20,820 nt of DNA from Pleurotus djamor. Its lineage: Eukaryota; Basidiomycota; Agaricomycetes; Agaricales; Pleurotaceae. Shown piece after piece: positions 1 to 8,312 of the stretch. A program made the position numbers and the translations under genes. Numbering within the stretch: the stretch's first letter is position 1; each line of letters opens with the position of its first letter. The stretch covers positions 1 through 20,820 of the forward strand of contig JAPEVF010000790.1 in the NCBI GenBank assembly GCA_029747585.1, given 5' to 3'. Under the pieces are notes generated by a model. The model was not told where the DNA came from. It saw only the letters and a program-made list of their open reading frames with translations, and searched no databases.

Positions 1-675
1 CACTGAGCAAGTTGTAGAGACAGTGAGGCCCTCGTTACATTATTGATACCGGACCACATTTAATGGCCAATTTATTTTGCTACCTTAGGATCCTCATAGT
101 TAAGACCGCTATTAACCAGACTTTCGATTAGTCACAGAATTCTATAACCTCTCTTATATTAATGGCATCGGGCAAATTTCGACCACAATACTATCATTTA
201 CATGATTGCTGTGATCTGTGTTTTTAGTAAACAGTCGGGGCCTCCGATTATGTGCCACCGTTATTATTATTTTAGTATCTTCTGATTAACAAAAAATGAA
301 AAAAATAAAATAACGGTACCTCTTTTTGTCAAACGTATGAGGTTAATTTGCCGAGTTCCTTAACAACTTTTAGCTCTACGCCTTAGTATTCTCTACCTAC
401 GAACCTGTGTCGGTTTAGGGTACGGTAGTCTTAAGTTATTTTTATGCCAATTCTAACCTTTCCCTCACTATCCCTTTCACAAACCAACTTTTAAGGGAAG
501 GGATGTGTAGGGTGTGAAATGGCAAGGTGAAAGGCCTCAGTTTACTATTAAACTTATAATTAATAAAAATTAATGAAGTAGTATCCAGAGATAAAAATAA
601 GATTAAGTTCTTACAGATAATAAAATTATCTCATATTAATTTCCTGATCCATTTTTATGGATTTTCTATTATATA
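1..675 (-). rRNA. rnl: Partial mitochondrial large-subunit rRNA (rnl), NUMT or assembly junction
   Basis: Read on the minus strand, 70-115 contains the near-universal LSU rRNA core (TAACTATGAGGATCCTAAGG, then TAGCAAAAT), followed by the stretch that leads to the GCTCAGTG end at base 1. Further along the minus strand, 335-420 matches the conserved block with CCGACACAGG, GAGAATACTAAGGCG and AACTCGGCAAATT, and 190-235 has the GACTGTTTACTAAAAACACAG helix. This corresponds roughly to E. coli 23S positions 1600-1985. The bases between the conserved blocks are AT-rich, as in fungal mitochondria. The AT-rich character fades near 675, which I take as the right boundary. The gene is cut at the window start, so only an internal portion is present. 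A nuclear copy (NUMT) or a chimeric contig end would both explain it beside nuclear genes. Confidence 0.87.
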
Positions 676-1930
676 CTCATCAGCCAAAACGACTCATGAA
701 AGGCCCTTGGGCTATGGAAGGCGAATGGGAGGGGTAGAAAGATCTTATCACAGTAGCCAAATACAATTCTTCCCATATCATATGGATACGATCCAACAGC
801 GAAGATACACCGATACGCAAACNATGACTGCCTCGAGTGCTCCATGACCATAAGCGTGAGCTTCTGCGTAGACACCGAACAAGCAGACCCGAGCAATACA
901 TCACGGAGACATGAAGCCTTCTCCACCGAAGCCCAGCTCTCCCGAAATACAGATACTTTCGGAAATGACCAATACATACTACGCCACGGTGTGTTCCACT
1001 GGTGGCGGTGGAACAATGTGGTCAGGAACGAGAGCGATTCGAGTAAGACCTAGGAAAGACTAGGTATGAGTGCAGATGGCCCGTATGCCTGAGTTATGTT
1101 GTCGTCTCTGTGCGAACTTTGGGATCCCTCGCGCCTGGATGACTCCACAGGGTTGAGCCTTGGCAGCTGAAGGACACTTGATGATATATGTGAGGGGGAG
1201 AGATCGACGCGACGGTGTTGGCAGCGAGGAGGGCGGGGCAGGGGGCGGAAAGCTGTGCTTGGAGTGCCGTAGGGAGTATACAACCAAGTCCGAGACCAGA
1301 ACTTCGGCGCAAACGAGTAGTTGAGCTAGTAGGCTGCTGAACCACCTTCGTGGGGAAGTAGAAGTTGATTCATGGACCAAACTCCTGGAGCCACAAGGTA
1401 GCTGTGTAGCTCGGGGCAACCTGAAGACGCTGGCCACTCCCGAAGGAAAATAAATAAATATTTGAGAATGGGGTGTTGGCATTCGCTAATAGTGACACCG
1501 GAGATATCCTCGCTAGGACCAGACGTAACGTGTGTTCCAACGGAGTGAAAACGAGAGACACGGCGTGGGATGTGACGAGGCGTAACATATGAACGAAACC
1601 ACAAGTATTCGGTATAACCCTGGAAGTAGCAAAACACGCGAGAAGATGAGCTACACTACCAAGAGAAAGAAAAAAAAGTCTCACCGTGGTCGTGACCCAC
1701 ACAAATGGGAGTTTCCGAGCTCCCAAAAGTGTGTATGTGTATGTGTATTGTAAACCGCTTGCCCCTTGCATCAATCTCCAGATTCAGCTTCGAGATATAT
1801 GGAGGACAAATGGCACGTCCGCCGCACCAACTATAAAGAGTTTGATCCAGATCTGCCAGAAACGGCTGCGGTCACTCCATGTGAAGCAGTAGCAGGCGAT
1901 GTGTTACAAGGCCCGTTGTCCTAATCGCTG
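676..1930. other. Intergenic stretch, no convincing gene
   Basis: About 1.25 kb in which all frames hold only overlapping short ORFs without recognisable motifs. It contains one ambiguous base (823), an AAAT microsatellite at 1447-1460 and a GT/AT-rich run near 1730-1752. A 41-codon ATG ORF at 1799-1924 (+) has a protein-like composition but no recognised family, and I do not call it. The downstream end runs into the upstream region of the first metallothionein gene. Confidence 0.5.
1447..1460. repeat. (AAAT)n microsatellite
   Basis: Short run of AAAT units. The same unit recurs at 3425-3443 and 3604-3621, all within the metallothionein region. Confidence 0.8.
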
Positions 1931-1933
1931 GGT

Positions 1934-2037
1934 TCCGAGCGTGATAAGGGCTTGACTGGTGGGCCCGGCAATGACTTAGGTATGAGTCTAGAAGGGAGTA
2001 AAACAAATATCATCAAATAAGGCTGGGACCGTATAAG
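1934..2037 (+). promoter_or_regulatory. Promoter of metallothionein copy A: shared upstream element plus TATA box
   Basis: A TATA box (TATAAG) lies at 2032-2037, 87 bp before the ATG at 2119. The element TCCGAGCGTGAT lies at 1934-1945, its end 87 bp before the TATA box. Copy C has the same 12-mer with one change (TCCGAGCGCGAT) at the matching distance, and copy B a looser form (CCTGAGCGAT). The TATA assignment rests on position and on its recurrence in all three copies. A metal-response role for the upstream element is inference only. Confidence 0.6.
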
Positions 2038-2118
2038 AGCAGGCGAGAGGGAGCGTACATTCTCCAGGCCTCAGAATCAACGTTGCAACCTACTATCAAC
2101 CAATCTTCTCTAACAAAC

Positions 2119-2342
2119 ATGTTCACCGTACGCACCGTTTCGTCTTCTATCTTCTCGATAGCGACCTGACTTATTGCCCCGCCCACAGACTGTTCAAATC
2201 CCCGTCAACAACAACGGCTGCGGAGACAACTCCTGCTCCGGCGGTGCCAGGTTCGTCAATCTCTCGCCTTGCGTGATAGGACGATAATACTCACAAGTTC
2301 TCGTTTAGCTGCCAATGCAAGCCTGGCCAGTGCAAGTGCTAG
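2119..2342 (+). CDS. Metallothionein, copy A (34 aa, 6 Cys)
   Basis: Three exons: 2119-2127, 2189-2250 and 2309-2342, with introns of 61 bp (GTACGC...ACAG) and 58 bp (GTTCGT...TTAG). Splicing gives a 34-residue protein starting MFTTVQ and ending CQCKPGQCKC. Cysteines fall at residues 14, 19, 25, 27, 32 and 34. This is the basidiomycete metallothionein pattern C-x4-C-x-C-x3-C-x-C-x4-C-x-C, except that the third Cys (residue 21) is Gly (GGC codon). Known members of this type are cytosolic chelators of Cu, Zn or Cd in thiolate clusters. Copies B and C follow in the same orientation with introns at identical positions and phases (0 and 2). The ATG context is AAACATG and the TATA box is 87 bp upstream. 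Loss of one Cys could lower or change metal capacity. The very short exons explain why a simple ORF search misses it. Confidence 0.88.
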
Positions 2343-2509
2343 ACGACCAACGTCTTGCCGCTCATCAACAGCGTCCCCACTCGCACGACTTCGACCGTCA
2401 CTAGTCACTTTGTAGAGGCGTATTGCACTCGTGCATACAGCTGTTGATGTTGCCCTAGTTATGACTCCATCCAGAAAGTTCCAATAAAGTATCATTCGAC
2501 TGACTTACA

Positions 2510-2811
2510 ATGATTTCGCGTGGTATGAAGCCTTCGCCCGTGAATATCCCGTCTCCTGACCCAAGTGTGTCCACCGCTAATCGTCGAGCTGTGGAGCAGC
2601 TAGCTCCCTCCGTATTGTCGCCAGTGATCCCCAAGGTTCGTGTCCATGGAAGGCGAAAGAGCAAAAGTTGAGGTTGGGAGTGAACCGTGATGTTGCTCAG
2701 AGTACCCAACGTTCTTTTAACACAAGTCGACCGACCGGAAAGGTACACAAGCGATGCAGAAAGGGGACCGCCCCAGTGAAGCGCCAATATATAGGTACTG
2801 CAGTTGAATGA
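2510..2811 (+). CDS. Possible small two-exon protein of unknown function
   Basis: Exon 1 runs 2510-2635 and exon 2 2701-2811, separated by a 65 bp intron with a GTTCGT donor and a GCTCAG acceptor, the same donor type used in the metallothionein genes. The spliced product is 78 residues, starts MISRGM, is rich in Pro/Ser in the first half and turns strongly basic after the junction (a run of K/R residues around VHKRCRKG). Without splicing the frame closes at 2671. I recognise no domain. Overlapping frames (for example a 123-codon minus-strand ORF at 2455-2826) also look open, so the coding call is weak. It could be a relic of a mobile element or of a host gene. It sits between metallothionein copies A and B. 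Confidence 0.28.
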
Positions 2812-3424
2812 TTTCTTCGTCGCCATCGTGGTAGTTGTGGGTCGTCCGAGCGAATTCTTCAGTTAAACGAACCACGAACTCAACAGTAGTACTGACGTTA
2901 TGTGAGAGTATGAGACAGCAGAGTAGACCTGTGAGATGAATGTCACTATTCATTGGGAAAGGTTGGGTGTGTTCGCCGAAGCTGGTGATGTGCTTGGGCA
3001 ACGCTAGCGCTGGAGCGGACGACGAAACGATGATCGTCGGACATCCGGGTTACAAACTCAGAGGCGACGGATTTCCCTATAAGGGAATCGGCCGAATTTG
3101 CTTCCAAGATCGCAGAGGGGCTACACGGCGTTACAGGGTATCCGCGCCCCTACTCACTGTCCATTTTCAACACCACATACTGCCTAAAGCTTTCTGCCTA
3201 AAAGTAAATTGTGAAATTAGATATGTTGAGAATGAGTAAGAGGTTTATGACCTCGCTGCCTACCTCAGGTTCCCAAGACCCAAACATCGACTTGTTGAAC
3301 CAGGGCGACCAAGACGTCTCGCCAAATCGCTTGATGAACCTTGTCATGTGCGAAGCATTGATGAGGGTTGAAGCTTTCGTGTAATGGAAGGCGGCCAACG
3401 TGTCCTAGGCCGTGTAGCCTGAGC

Positions 3425-3443
3425 AAAATAAATAAATAAATAA
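3425..3443. repeat. (AAAT)n microsatellite
   Basis: AAAATAAATAAATAAATAA; same unit as the runs at 1447 and 3604. Confidence 0.85.
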
Positions 3444-3603
3444 GAAACTCTAAAAGAGAACGCCAAGGGCTCGGTGCTGTCGGGAGTAACTCACCATCCA
3501 ACCGCATCATGACGATAAAGACGACGTCGCTGGACACGTCCTTTGTTAGTCGGCCGGGACTCCAAACACTTGGGCAAAGCTTCCGAGAAATGTTCCATCA
3601 ACG

Positions 3604-3621
3604 AAAATAAATAAATAAATA
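3604..3621. repeat. (AAAT)n microsatellite
   Basis: AAAATAAATAAATAAATA, about 160 bp after the previous run. Confidence 0.85.
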
Positions 3622-4145
3622 TTCTTCAGAAAAACACATCATGGCGGCTCGGGTCAAGGCAGGGAGCTCTACAGAAGTCCAGGCTGCTTATCAGCGTGAG
3701 CGAGAATGTACGACACGACGTACCTTTCCCTTCTCTGCGGGTGTCAAATGAGTAATGTCAATAGGTTTTAGAAGTTTCCACGAGCCAGGGATCCGACCGC
3801 TATCAACATCTGAGATCAAAGAGCTCTAACGACGACGTAGGGTAGCCAAGGAAAGGGGAGAGAATAAAGAAACTGAATGGAAATCGGCAAATGCTGTACG
3901 AGCAACAAGGTTGGTCTAGCGCGCCAACGTTCCAGACATTCCACGAACAAAGCGACAGATTCACAGAAGGAAACCATTATTTAGTTATTTAATATTCATG
4001 GTCTGAACTAGGACGAGTTAGTGGAGCGACTGCATCAGGACGATAGGGGGACTCGCCATATTATCAAATAAAGGTTGTAGAATGCGTGGCGCTTCCCGTG
4101 CTCCGTGGGTATGAGGCGAGTGACTAATGACTAGGACTTGGGAGA

Positions 4146-4257
4146 TGCACACCCTGAGCGATAGGCACTGGAAGCCTGGGATGGATGATATCGGCTCCAT
4201 TCTATGGATGTTGGAAGACCCCAAATACTTGCAAATATGCCTCAGGAAACGTATAAG
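4146..4257 (+). promoter_or_regulatory. Promoter of metallothionein copy B: upstream elements plus TATA box
   Basis: The TATA box (TATAAG) is at 4252-4257, 83 bp before the ATG at 4335. CCTGAGCGAT (4153-4162) lies 90 bp upstream of the TATA box, at the position where copies A and C have TCCGAGCGYGAT. TGCACAC at 4146-4152 fits the animal metal-response core TGCRCNC, but a match this short can occur by chance. The sequence just before the TATA box (AAATATGCCTCAGG) resembles copy C (AAATGCCTCAAGG). Confidence 0.55.
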
Positions 4258-4334
4258 AAGGGGGCGAATTCGCTGAAAGCTCGTCATCTGTTCAAAGTCA
4301 CTCAGTAACTCGAAACACCCAACCAACAATCAAC

Positions 4335-4555
4335 ATGTTCACTGTGCGCACCTTCCTTCGTACTTCCTTCATTTCCCCGTCTAACGAGCTTGTCACTACA
4401 GACCGTTCAAGTCCTCGTCAACAACAATGGCTGCGGAGACGACAGCTGCAAGGGCGGCGCTAGGTTAGTCGGGGTTGTTGGACGACATGGAACACGACGC
4501 TCACCGTGAATCGTCTCATAGCTGCGTATGCAAGCCCGGAGAATGCACCTGCTAG
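4335..4555 (+). CDS. Metallothionein, copy B (34 aa, 6 Cys)
   Basis: Exons 4335-4343, 4402-4463 and 4522-4555, with two 58 bp introns (GTGCGC...TACAG and GTTAGT...CATAG) in the same phases as copies A and C. The product starts MFTTVQ, has GCGDDSCKGGASC in the middle and ends CKPGECTC. Cysteines are at 14, 19, 25, 27, 32 and 34; residue 21 is Gly (GGC), as in copy A, where the family normally has Cys. Exon 3 keeps the C-x-C-K-P-G-E-C-x-C ending typical of mushroom metallothioneins. A cytosolic metal-chelating role follows from the family; which metal it binds cannot be read from sequence. A 136-codon ORF on the opposite strand overlaps this gene and is treated as a shadow. Confidence 0.88.
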
Positions 4556-4695
4556 ATGCACTCCCTCGCCGGTACCCATCACTGCCTCCAAGGTCGTAAA
4601 TACACCATGATGTTAATGGGAACTTGGTTGTACCTGCGCCTGTGGATTTACTCGTAGTCAACTCGTAGTTGATGGCCATAGCCAAAGGTTGTTGC

Positions 4696-4995
4696 TTAAA
4701 GTCTGAAAGCCCTTCTAGCGTGTTCTCGTCGTAAGCGACTGTCAATATTGAAGTGCAATAGTCGCTGCAAGATGTTGTTGCTACGCTGGGAAGCATTCCA
4801 AATATTGCGAAGCTCATGCTTGTCGAACTTGACTGTAATGGGGGAAAAAGGCAATCGCAAGCTGCGGGGCGGTCCAGAGAGGTTCATCCCCAACCTGGTC
4901 ACGCCGGGGTCCATGAACGAGCCGAGCGTGGGGATGTCATGAACACGTTTGAAGGGAGGCTGCCATCCGGAAGTTACAGGCTGCTCAAAGAACAT
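4696..4995 (-). CDS. Possible minus-strand ORF of unknown function (99 aa)
   Basis: An ATG-to-stop frame of 99 codons without introns, located between metallothionein copies B and C. The translation has a protein-like mix: it starts MFFEQPVTSGW, has a Pro/Gly-rich middle and a basic C-terminus with several Arg pairs. I recognise no family, and no signal peptide or membrane segment is visible. The plus strand is also open across most of the interval (4748-5127), which lowers confidence. It may be chance, or the exon of a longer gene or a relic. Confidence 0.2.
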   Translation of the reverse strand: MFFEQPVTSGWQPPFKRVHDIPTLGSFMDPGVTRLGMNLSGPPRSLRLPFSPITVKFDKHELRNIWNASQRSNNILQRLLHFNIDSRLRREHARRAFRL

Positions 4996-5108
4996 ACGCG
5001 GACAGTGGTCGTAACTGAGCTTGTTGCGCAGACCAAATCGAGGAAGTCTAAGTGGTGGTCGTACATACGTGGATCAGTAATACTAGGGAAGCATGTGGTA
5101 TCCCGTGC

Positions 5109-5219
5109 TCCGAGCGCGATGCATTGATGAGCGATTTACTGGATGGTCTACGGATGACCAAGCTACAATCACGAGGCGTAATCAAGACCTCGCACAAATG
5201 CCTCAAGGGCCTGTATAAA
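5109..5219 (+). promoter_or_regulatory. Promoter of metallothionein copy C: shared upstream element plus TATA box
   Basis: The TATA box (TATAAA) is at 5214-5219, 82 bp before the ATG at 5296. TCCGAGCGCGAT at 5109-5120 differs in one base from the element of copy A and ends 94 bp upstream of the TATA box. AAATGCCTCAAGG directly precedes the TATA box, as in copy B. Confidence 0.6.
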
Positions 5220-5295
5220 AGGGCAGTGGATCCCTGCAGGAGCTCCCCATCTACAAAAAGACGATCAGTTAGTCAACCAAGCTCAAACAACCAAG

Positions 5296-5515
5296 ATGTT
5301 CACCGTGCGTACCTTCGACCATTTACCCAACCACTCAACGTCTAACTGATCATTCTACAGACCGTCCAAGTCATTGTCAACAGCAACGGCTGCGGAGATT
5401 CCGGCTGCAAGTGCGGCGAAAGGTTGGTCGCGTTGGCGTCATCCTCAATGGCTTGATACCAAACTAATCACGTTCTCACAGCTGTGCATGCAAGCCTGGC
5501 GAATGCAAATGCTGA
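5296..5515 (+). CDS. Metallothionein, copy C (34 aa, complete 7-Cys motif)
   Basis: Exons 5296-5304, 5361-5422 and 5482-5515, with introns of 56 bp (GTGCGT...TACAG) and 59 bp (GTTGGT...CACAG). The product starts MFTTVQ, has GCGDSGCKCGESC in the middle and ends CACKPGECKC. All seven cysteines (14, 19, 21, 25, 27, 32, 34) are present in the spacing C-x4-C-x-C-x3-C-x-C-x4-C-x-C known from ectomycorrhizal and other mushroom metallothioneins. Length (34 aa) also fits that group. It is the member of the cluster closest to the family consensus and probably the fully competent one. The start is fixed by MFTT, which needs intron 1 to be removed right after codon 3. The expected role is buffering and detoxifying Cu, Zn or Cd in the cytosol. 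Confidence 0.92.
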
Positions 5516-6189
5516 ACGTCTTTCGCGTCCTATCGACCATCGCGGTCAAGGCTCCCAAAACGTAGACAGACATGTAAATATACCTGATTGCCCTGTGTCA
5601 TCGAAATAGAATCGTTCGGAGGTCTCTCCGACGCTTTTCCGCGCAACATACTCATAACCAAATCAGACCAGCCAGAGACATTCCGACACTTCAAAATTGA
5701 GAAAGGTACGCGTAAGCTTGGATGATCTCTACATCGAGTCTTCAAGATCTTGCTGCGGCGCGAATGAAATGTGGAAAACGAGATACAGAATTAGATTTTG
5801 GTTGGTGTGTGTGAAAGAAAGGTTCTGTGGCACCAAAGCCAACCCCGCGTCACGCCAAGGGCTGGAAATAGCCAAGCCATGCGATTTAGGTTGGACGCGC
5901 CAGGGGCGCCGACACGCCTCGATGCTCTTTGACCGCAACCACAACCATGGCCTTCGTCCTCGAAAATGTAGATCTCTAGGAAAATGCTCTGTCAAGCGCT
6001 TGCTCTTACCTTCTTTGGTTCTACGGCTAAATATATTCAGCTTGTCAGCAACAAACCGTCCTTCTCCGATGATTATTTCTCTAAGCAGCGCCGCCCTGAG
6101 CTTCAGAACGCACACGACCCACACACGACCCATCCACGGGCTTCTTCTCCTCGAACGAACTCTTGCTTGTCTGCCTATCACGATTCACG
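5516..6189. other. Intergenic region and leader of the SPT subunit gene
   Basis: No supported gene, although a 187-codon plus-strand frame (5697-6260) and a 150-codon minus-strand frame (5729-6181) are open across it; both overlap and lack motifs. A well-placed start (CAACCATGG) at 5947 opens an 11-codon ORF ending at 5979 (MAFVLENVDL). This could be an upstream ORF in the mRNA leader of the following gene, if transcription starts that far upstream. Confidence 0.4.
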
Positions 6190-6628
6190 ATGTCGAGCCC
6201 ACTGTCTGGCGCGCCGAGGCCTTTGTCAGCGAACAAAATGCCTCCGAAGAAAGTCGTTGATTGCAAACCCGACCTGAGCTACTATTTGACTCCCCCTCAG
6301 ACGAAGTGGGGGACAACGATCTGGCGCTGGAGGATCCGGCTCGAGGCTACGTTCGCCATCACTGTTCTGGAACCATGGGAGAAAGTCGTTGTCGGTGAGT
6401 TCGTCAATTACAAATCATGCTCGAATGTGCTGGCTTGTATCTGAACGCGGCGTTAAAGTGACCTTCTTGGCCCTCGTCTTCATGTTGATCCTATACGGAG
6501 TGATCACATTTGTTCCGAAGCAGTTCTTGACGATGCAGCGTCGCGCAATTTACTACATCTGGGGTCATGAAGCCGATGCCCATAGAGTTTGGGCGGGAGT
6601 GATGTTGGGGAAAGACGGTTCGAGTTGA
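6190..6628 (+). CDS. Serine palmitoyltransferase small subunit-like protein
   Basis: Exon 1 is 6190-6394 and exon 2 6459-6628, around a 64 bp intron (GTGAGT...AAAG, with a CTGAAC branch-like site). The product is 124 aa. Residues 40-65 carry WGTTIWRWRIRLEATF and then LEPWEK, and residues 69-88 form one hydrophobic segment ending in a Pro (FVPKQF). This order (aromatic/basic stretch, hydrophobic helix with LEPWE, membrane segment, P-x-Q/H) is the signature of the small activating subunits of serine palmitoyltransferase (ssSPT/Tsc3-like). These bind the large subunits in the ER membrane and raise condensation of serine with palmitoyl-CoA, the first step of sphingolipid synthesis. A second in-frame ATG at 6238 would give 108 aa; I chose the first. 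The tail after the membrane segment (YYIWG...GKDGSS) is longer than in animals, as far as I recall. Confidence 0.85.
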
Positions 6629-7049
6629 ACACTCTATTCTGTGTAAGCTGTATGTGTATAAATGTTCTTTGGTCAGTGCTTTTGTATTTCTCAACCCGGC
6701 AACGAGTACTCACTCCTTTGCAGTCCAATAGTTCTCTTCCCCGCTTGATTCGGTTCTGTACAATTGCCATGACATGTTCCCCCCTGTGATGACATAGATA
6801 ATGACACTTGATGCCCTCGATACTCGCTGCGCAGATCACTCGAAAGACAAGTATATTGCGTAGTATTTTCTCTGGCTCACCAATCAGGTTGGAGACACTG
6901 TAACGCGTCGCTTTTCAAGAGTCGTTCTCGTTTGACGATGGTCCCGTCAAACAACTGTCGCCATGATATTGAGGGGTTGGTATTTAGGCCCCTTTACTCT
7001 GGACGGAGGCGCCTTGAAGCGCCGATGCATGTACCGCCATCTGACCACC
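6629..7049. other. Intergenic region between SPT subunit and F-box genes
   Basis: Contains the 3' flank of the SPT gene (T-rich, with TGTATAAATGTTC near 6652) and the upstream region of the F-box gene. The open frame from 6963 that reads into the F-box gene has no motif before 7050 and would read through intron 1, so I do not use its start. No other feature seen. Confidence 0.5.
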
Positions 7050-8312
7050 ATGTCGCCAGGTTCGTGCTATAATATAAATCACACTTACGCAAAACTGACT
7101 CTATGTATAGTAAATCTACCTGGAGAGCTATGGAGAATGATTCTCCTTGACCTTGAACTACCCCGTCGAAACGCCCTCCATCCCTTTCTAACTGTTTCCC
7201 ATACCTTCCACGACATCGCAATCCCCTTGATCTACGAGTTTATTCAGGTTTCCGACGATTCAGGTTTGNAGTCCGACCATGAAGAAGGAAGAGGAAACAC
7301 CCGATCTATGGTGCGCAGCAACCTGACCTGGACAAATGTACCCTTGGATCGCCTCCAATCACTTCTCTTCGCCTTGGAAGCGAATGGTGAGGTTGCCCGG
7401 CATACAACTACGTTTGCACAACTACAATACTCGCATGCCACTATGCCCACTCTCCGAGCTATTCTAAGCCAATTACGCTGCCTCAAACGTCTCAATCTCT
7501 TCATATGCAATACAAAGGGGCTCACCGAGATCATCCAATCTATCCCTCCTTGTGTTTCTCTGACACACATCTCTGTACCTATCGTGCCGCTAAAGTGTCT
7601 TTCCGTGGGTCCATTCATACAAAGACAGAGCAAGTCTTTGCGTCATCTTGTCTTTGGTGATGAGGCCTACGACACGTGCTCGACGTTTCCAACCTCTTCT
7701 ATGGAGGCGCTTGATATCTTCGAAGGAACGTTTGCTCATCGCTGGGACGAGCTACCACCATTGAGGCACTTGATCACAGCTTACTTCGATCCCTCATTGA
7801 TTCGCAACCCAGGAAGGGTCTTCGCCAATGTGGTTTCCCTGAAAGCATCGACCTACAACCCACCGGAAACGATCGCGCTAATTGGGCCCCACCTAACGTT
7901 GCTTCAGTTCCTGCATCTTTCGTCTTCCGGAGATGCCTCCGAGGAGGTGAGTCTCCAGAATCCAGATTGAACGGCTCATCTGAGGTGGCTAACGTGTCGA
8001 TTCCAGATTTGTGTCCATGATTTTACGAAGATATCTTCCGATCGCCTCACTTACATTCACTACTTCAAGAATGTCTTCGAGTCTAAAAAGGAAGTCGCTG
8101 AATTGGACCCCGTTTTCGCTCGGCACCCCTCACTTTTGGCTGTTGATATCGACCATCAGAAGGCTGTATATCAACCCTCCTACCCATCCGGATATCGGTT
8201 CTACCGGAATACCAAATCCCCCATAAAATATTCCATTCGCGAAACCGATATGTTCGAATGTTGGTGGGAGCTTGTACAAGAGTCCCTAGAAAGCGAGCAG
8301 GCGATGATTTGA
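7050..8312 (+). CDS. F-box-like domain protein
   Basis: Three exons: 7050-7059, 7111-7946 and 8007-8312, with introns of 51 bp (GTTCGT...TATAG) and 60 bp (GTGAGT...TCCAG). The product is 383 aa. Removing intron 1 places MSPV directly before NLPGELWRMILLDL, an F-box-like start, and residues 4-48 read as an F-box (LPxEL...L...VSHTFHDIAIPLIYEFI). The middle (about residues 85-280) is rich in evenly spaced Leu (LRCLKRLNLF, KSLRHLVF, ALDIFEG), as in the degenerate leucine-rich regions of Agaricomycete F-box proteins. The family role is to present targets to an SCF ubiquitin ligase; the target is unknown. The base at 7269 is ambiguous and makes codon 57 NAG, so a stop cannot be excluded by sequence alone. 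Such genes are abundant and fast-evolving in mushrooms. Confidence 0.8.

Larger units (their letters stand above)
2812..4152. other. Intergenic stretch between metallothionein copies A and B
   Basis: About 1.3 kb without a supported gene. A 99-codon plus-strand ORF (2940-3239) and a 90-codon minus-strand ORF (3265-3537) exist, but neither shows a motif, and the latter runs through an AAAT repeat. Two AAAT microsatellites (3425-3443 and 3604-3621) lie here. No fourth metallothionein copy was found by eye on either strand. Confidence 0.45.

Noticed and set aside
1050..1774. Several overlapping minus-strand ORFs of 77-140 codons
   Set aside because: All frames are open in parts of this stretch, the ORFs overlap each other, one reads through an AAAT repeat, and none has a motif.
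1861..1875. AACGGCTGCGG, identical to part of metallothionein exon 2, as a possible fourth copy
   Set aside because: The match is only about 11 bases, and no Cys-coding exon 3 or MFTT exon lies at the expected distances.
1799..1924. 41-codon ATG ORF with protein-like composition (starts MEDKWHVRRTNY)
   Set aside because: Too short, with no family recognised and no sign of splicing partners; kept only as a note.
2940..3239. 99-codon plus-strand ORF
   Set aside because: No recognisable domain, no supporting promoter or splice pattern, and other frames in the area are similarly open.
4407..4817. 136-codon minus-strand ORF
   Set aside because: It overlaps metallothionein copy B, whose exon structure is repeated in two other copies; most likely a shadow.
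5697..6260. 187-codon plus-strand and 150-codon minus-strand ORFs over the same interval
   Set aside because: They overlap each other and the start of the SPT subunit gene in another frame, and show no motif.
6963..7049. Longer N-terminus for the F-box protein
   Set aside because: The extra residues have no motif and the frame would read through a 51 bp intron; splicing joins MSP directly to the F-box start.
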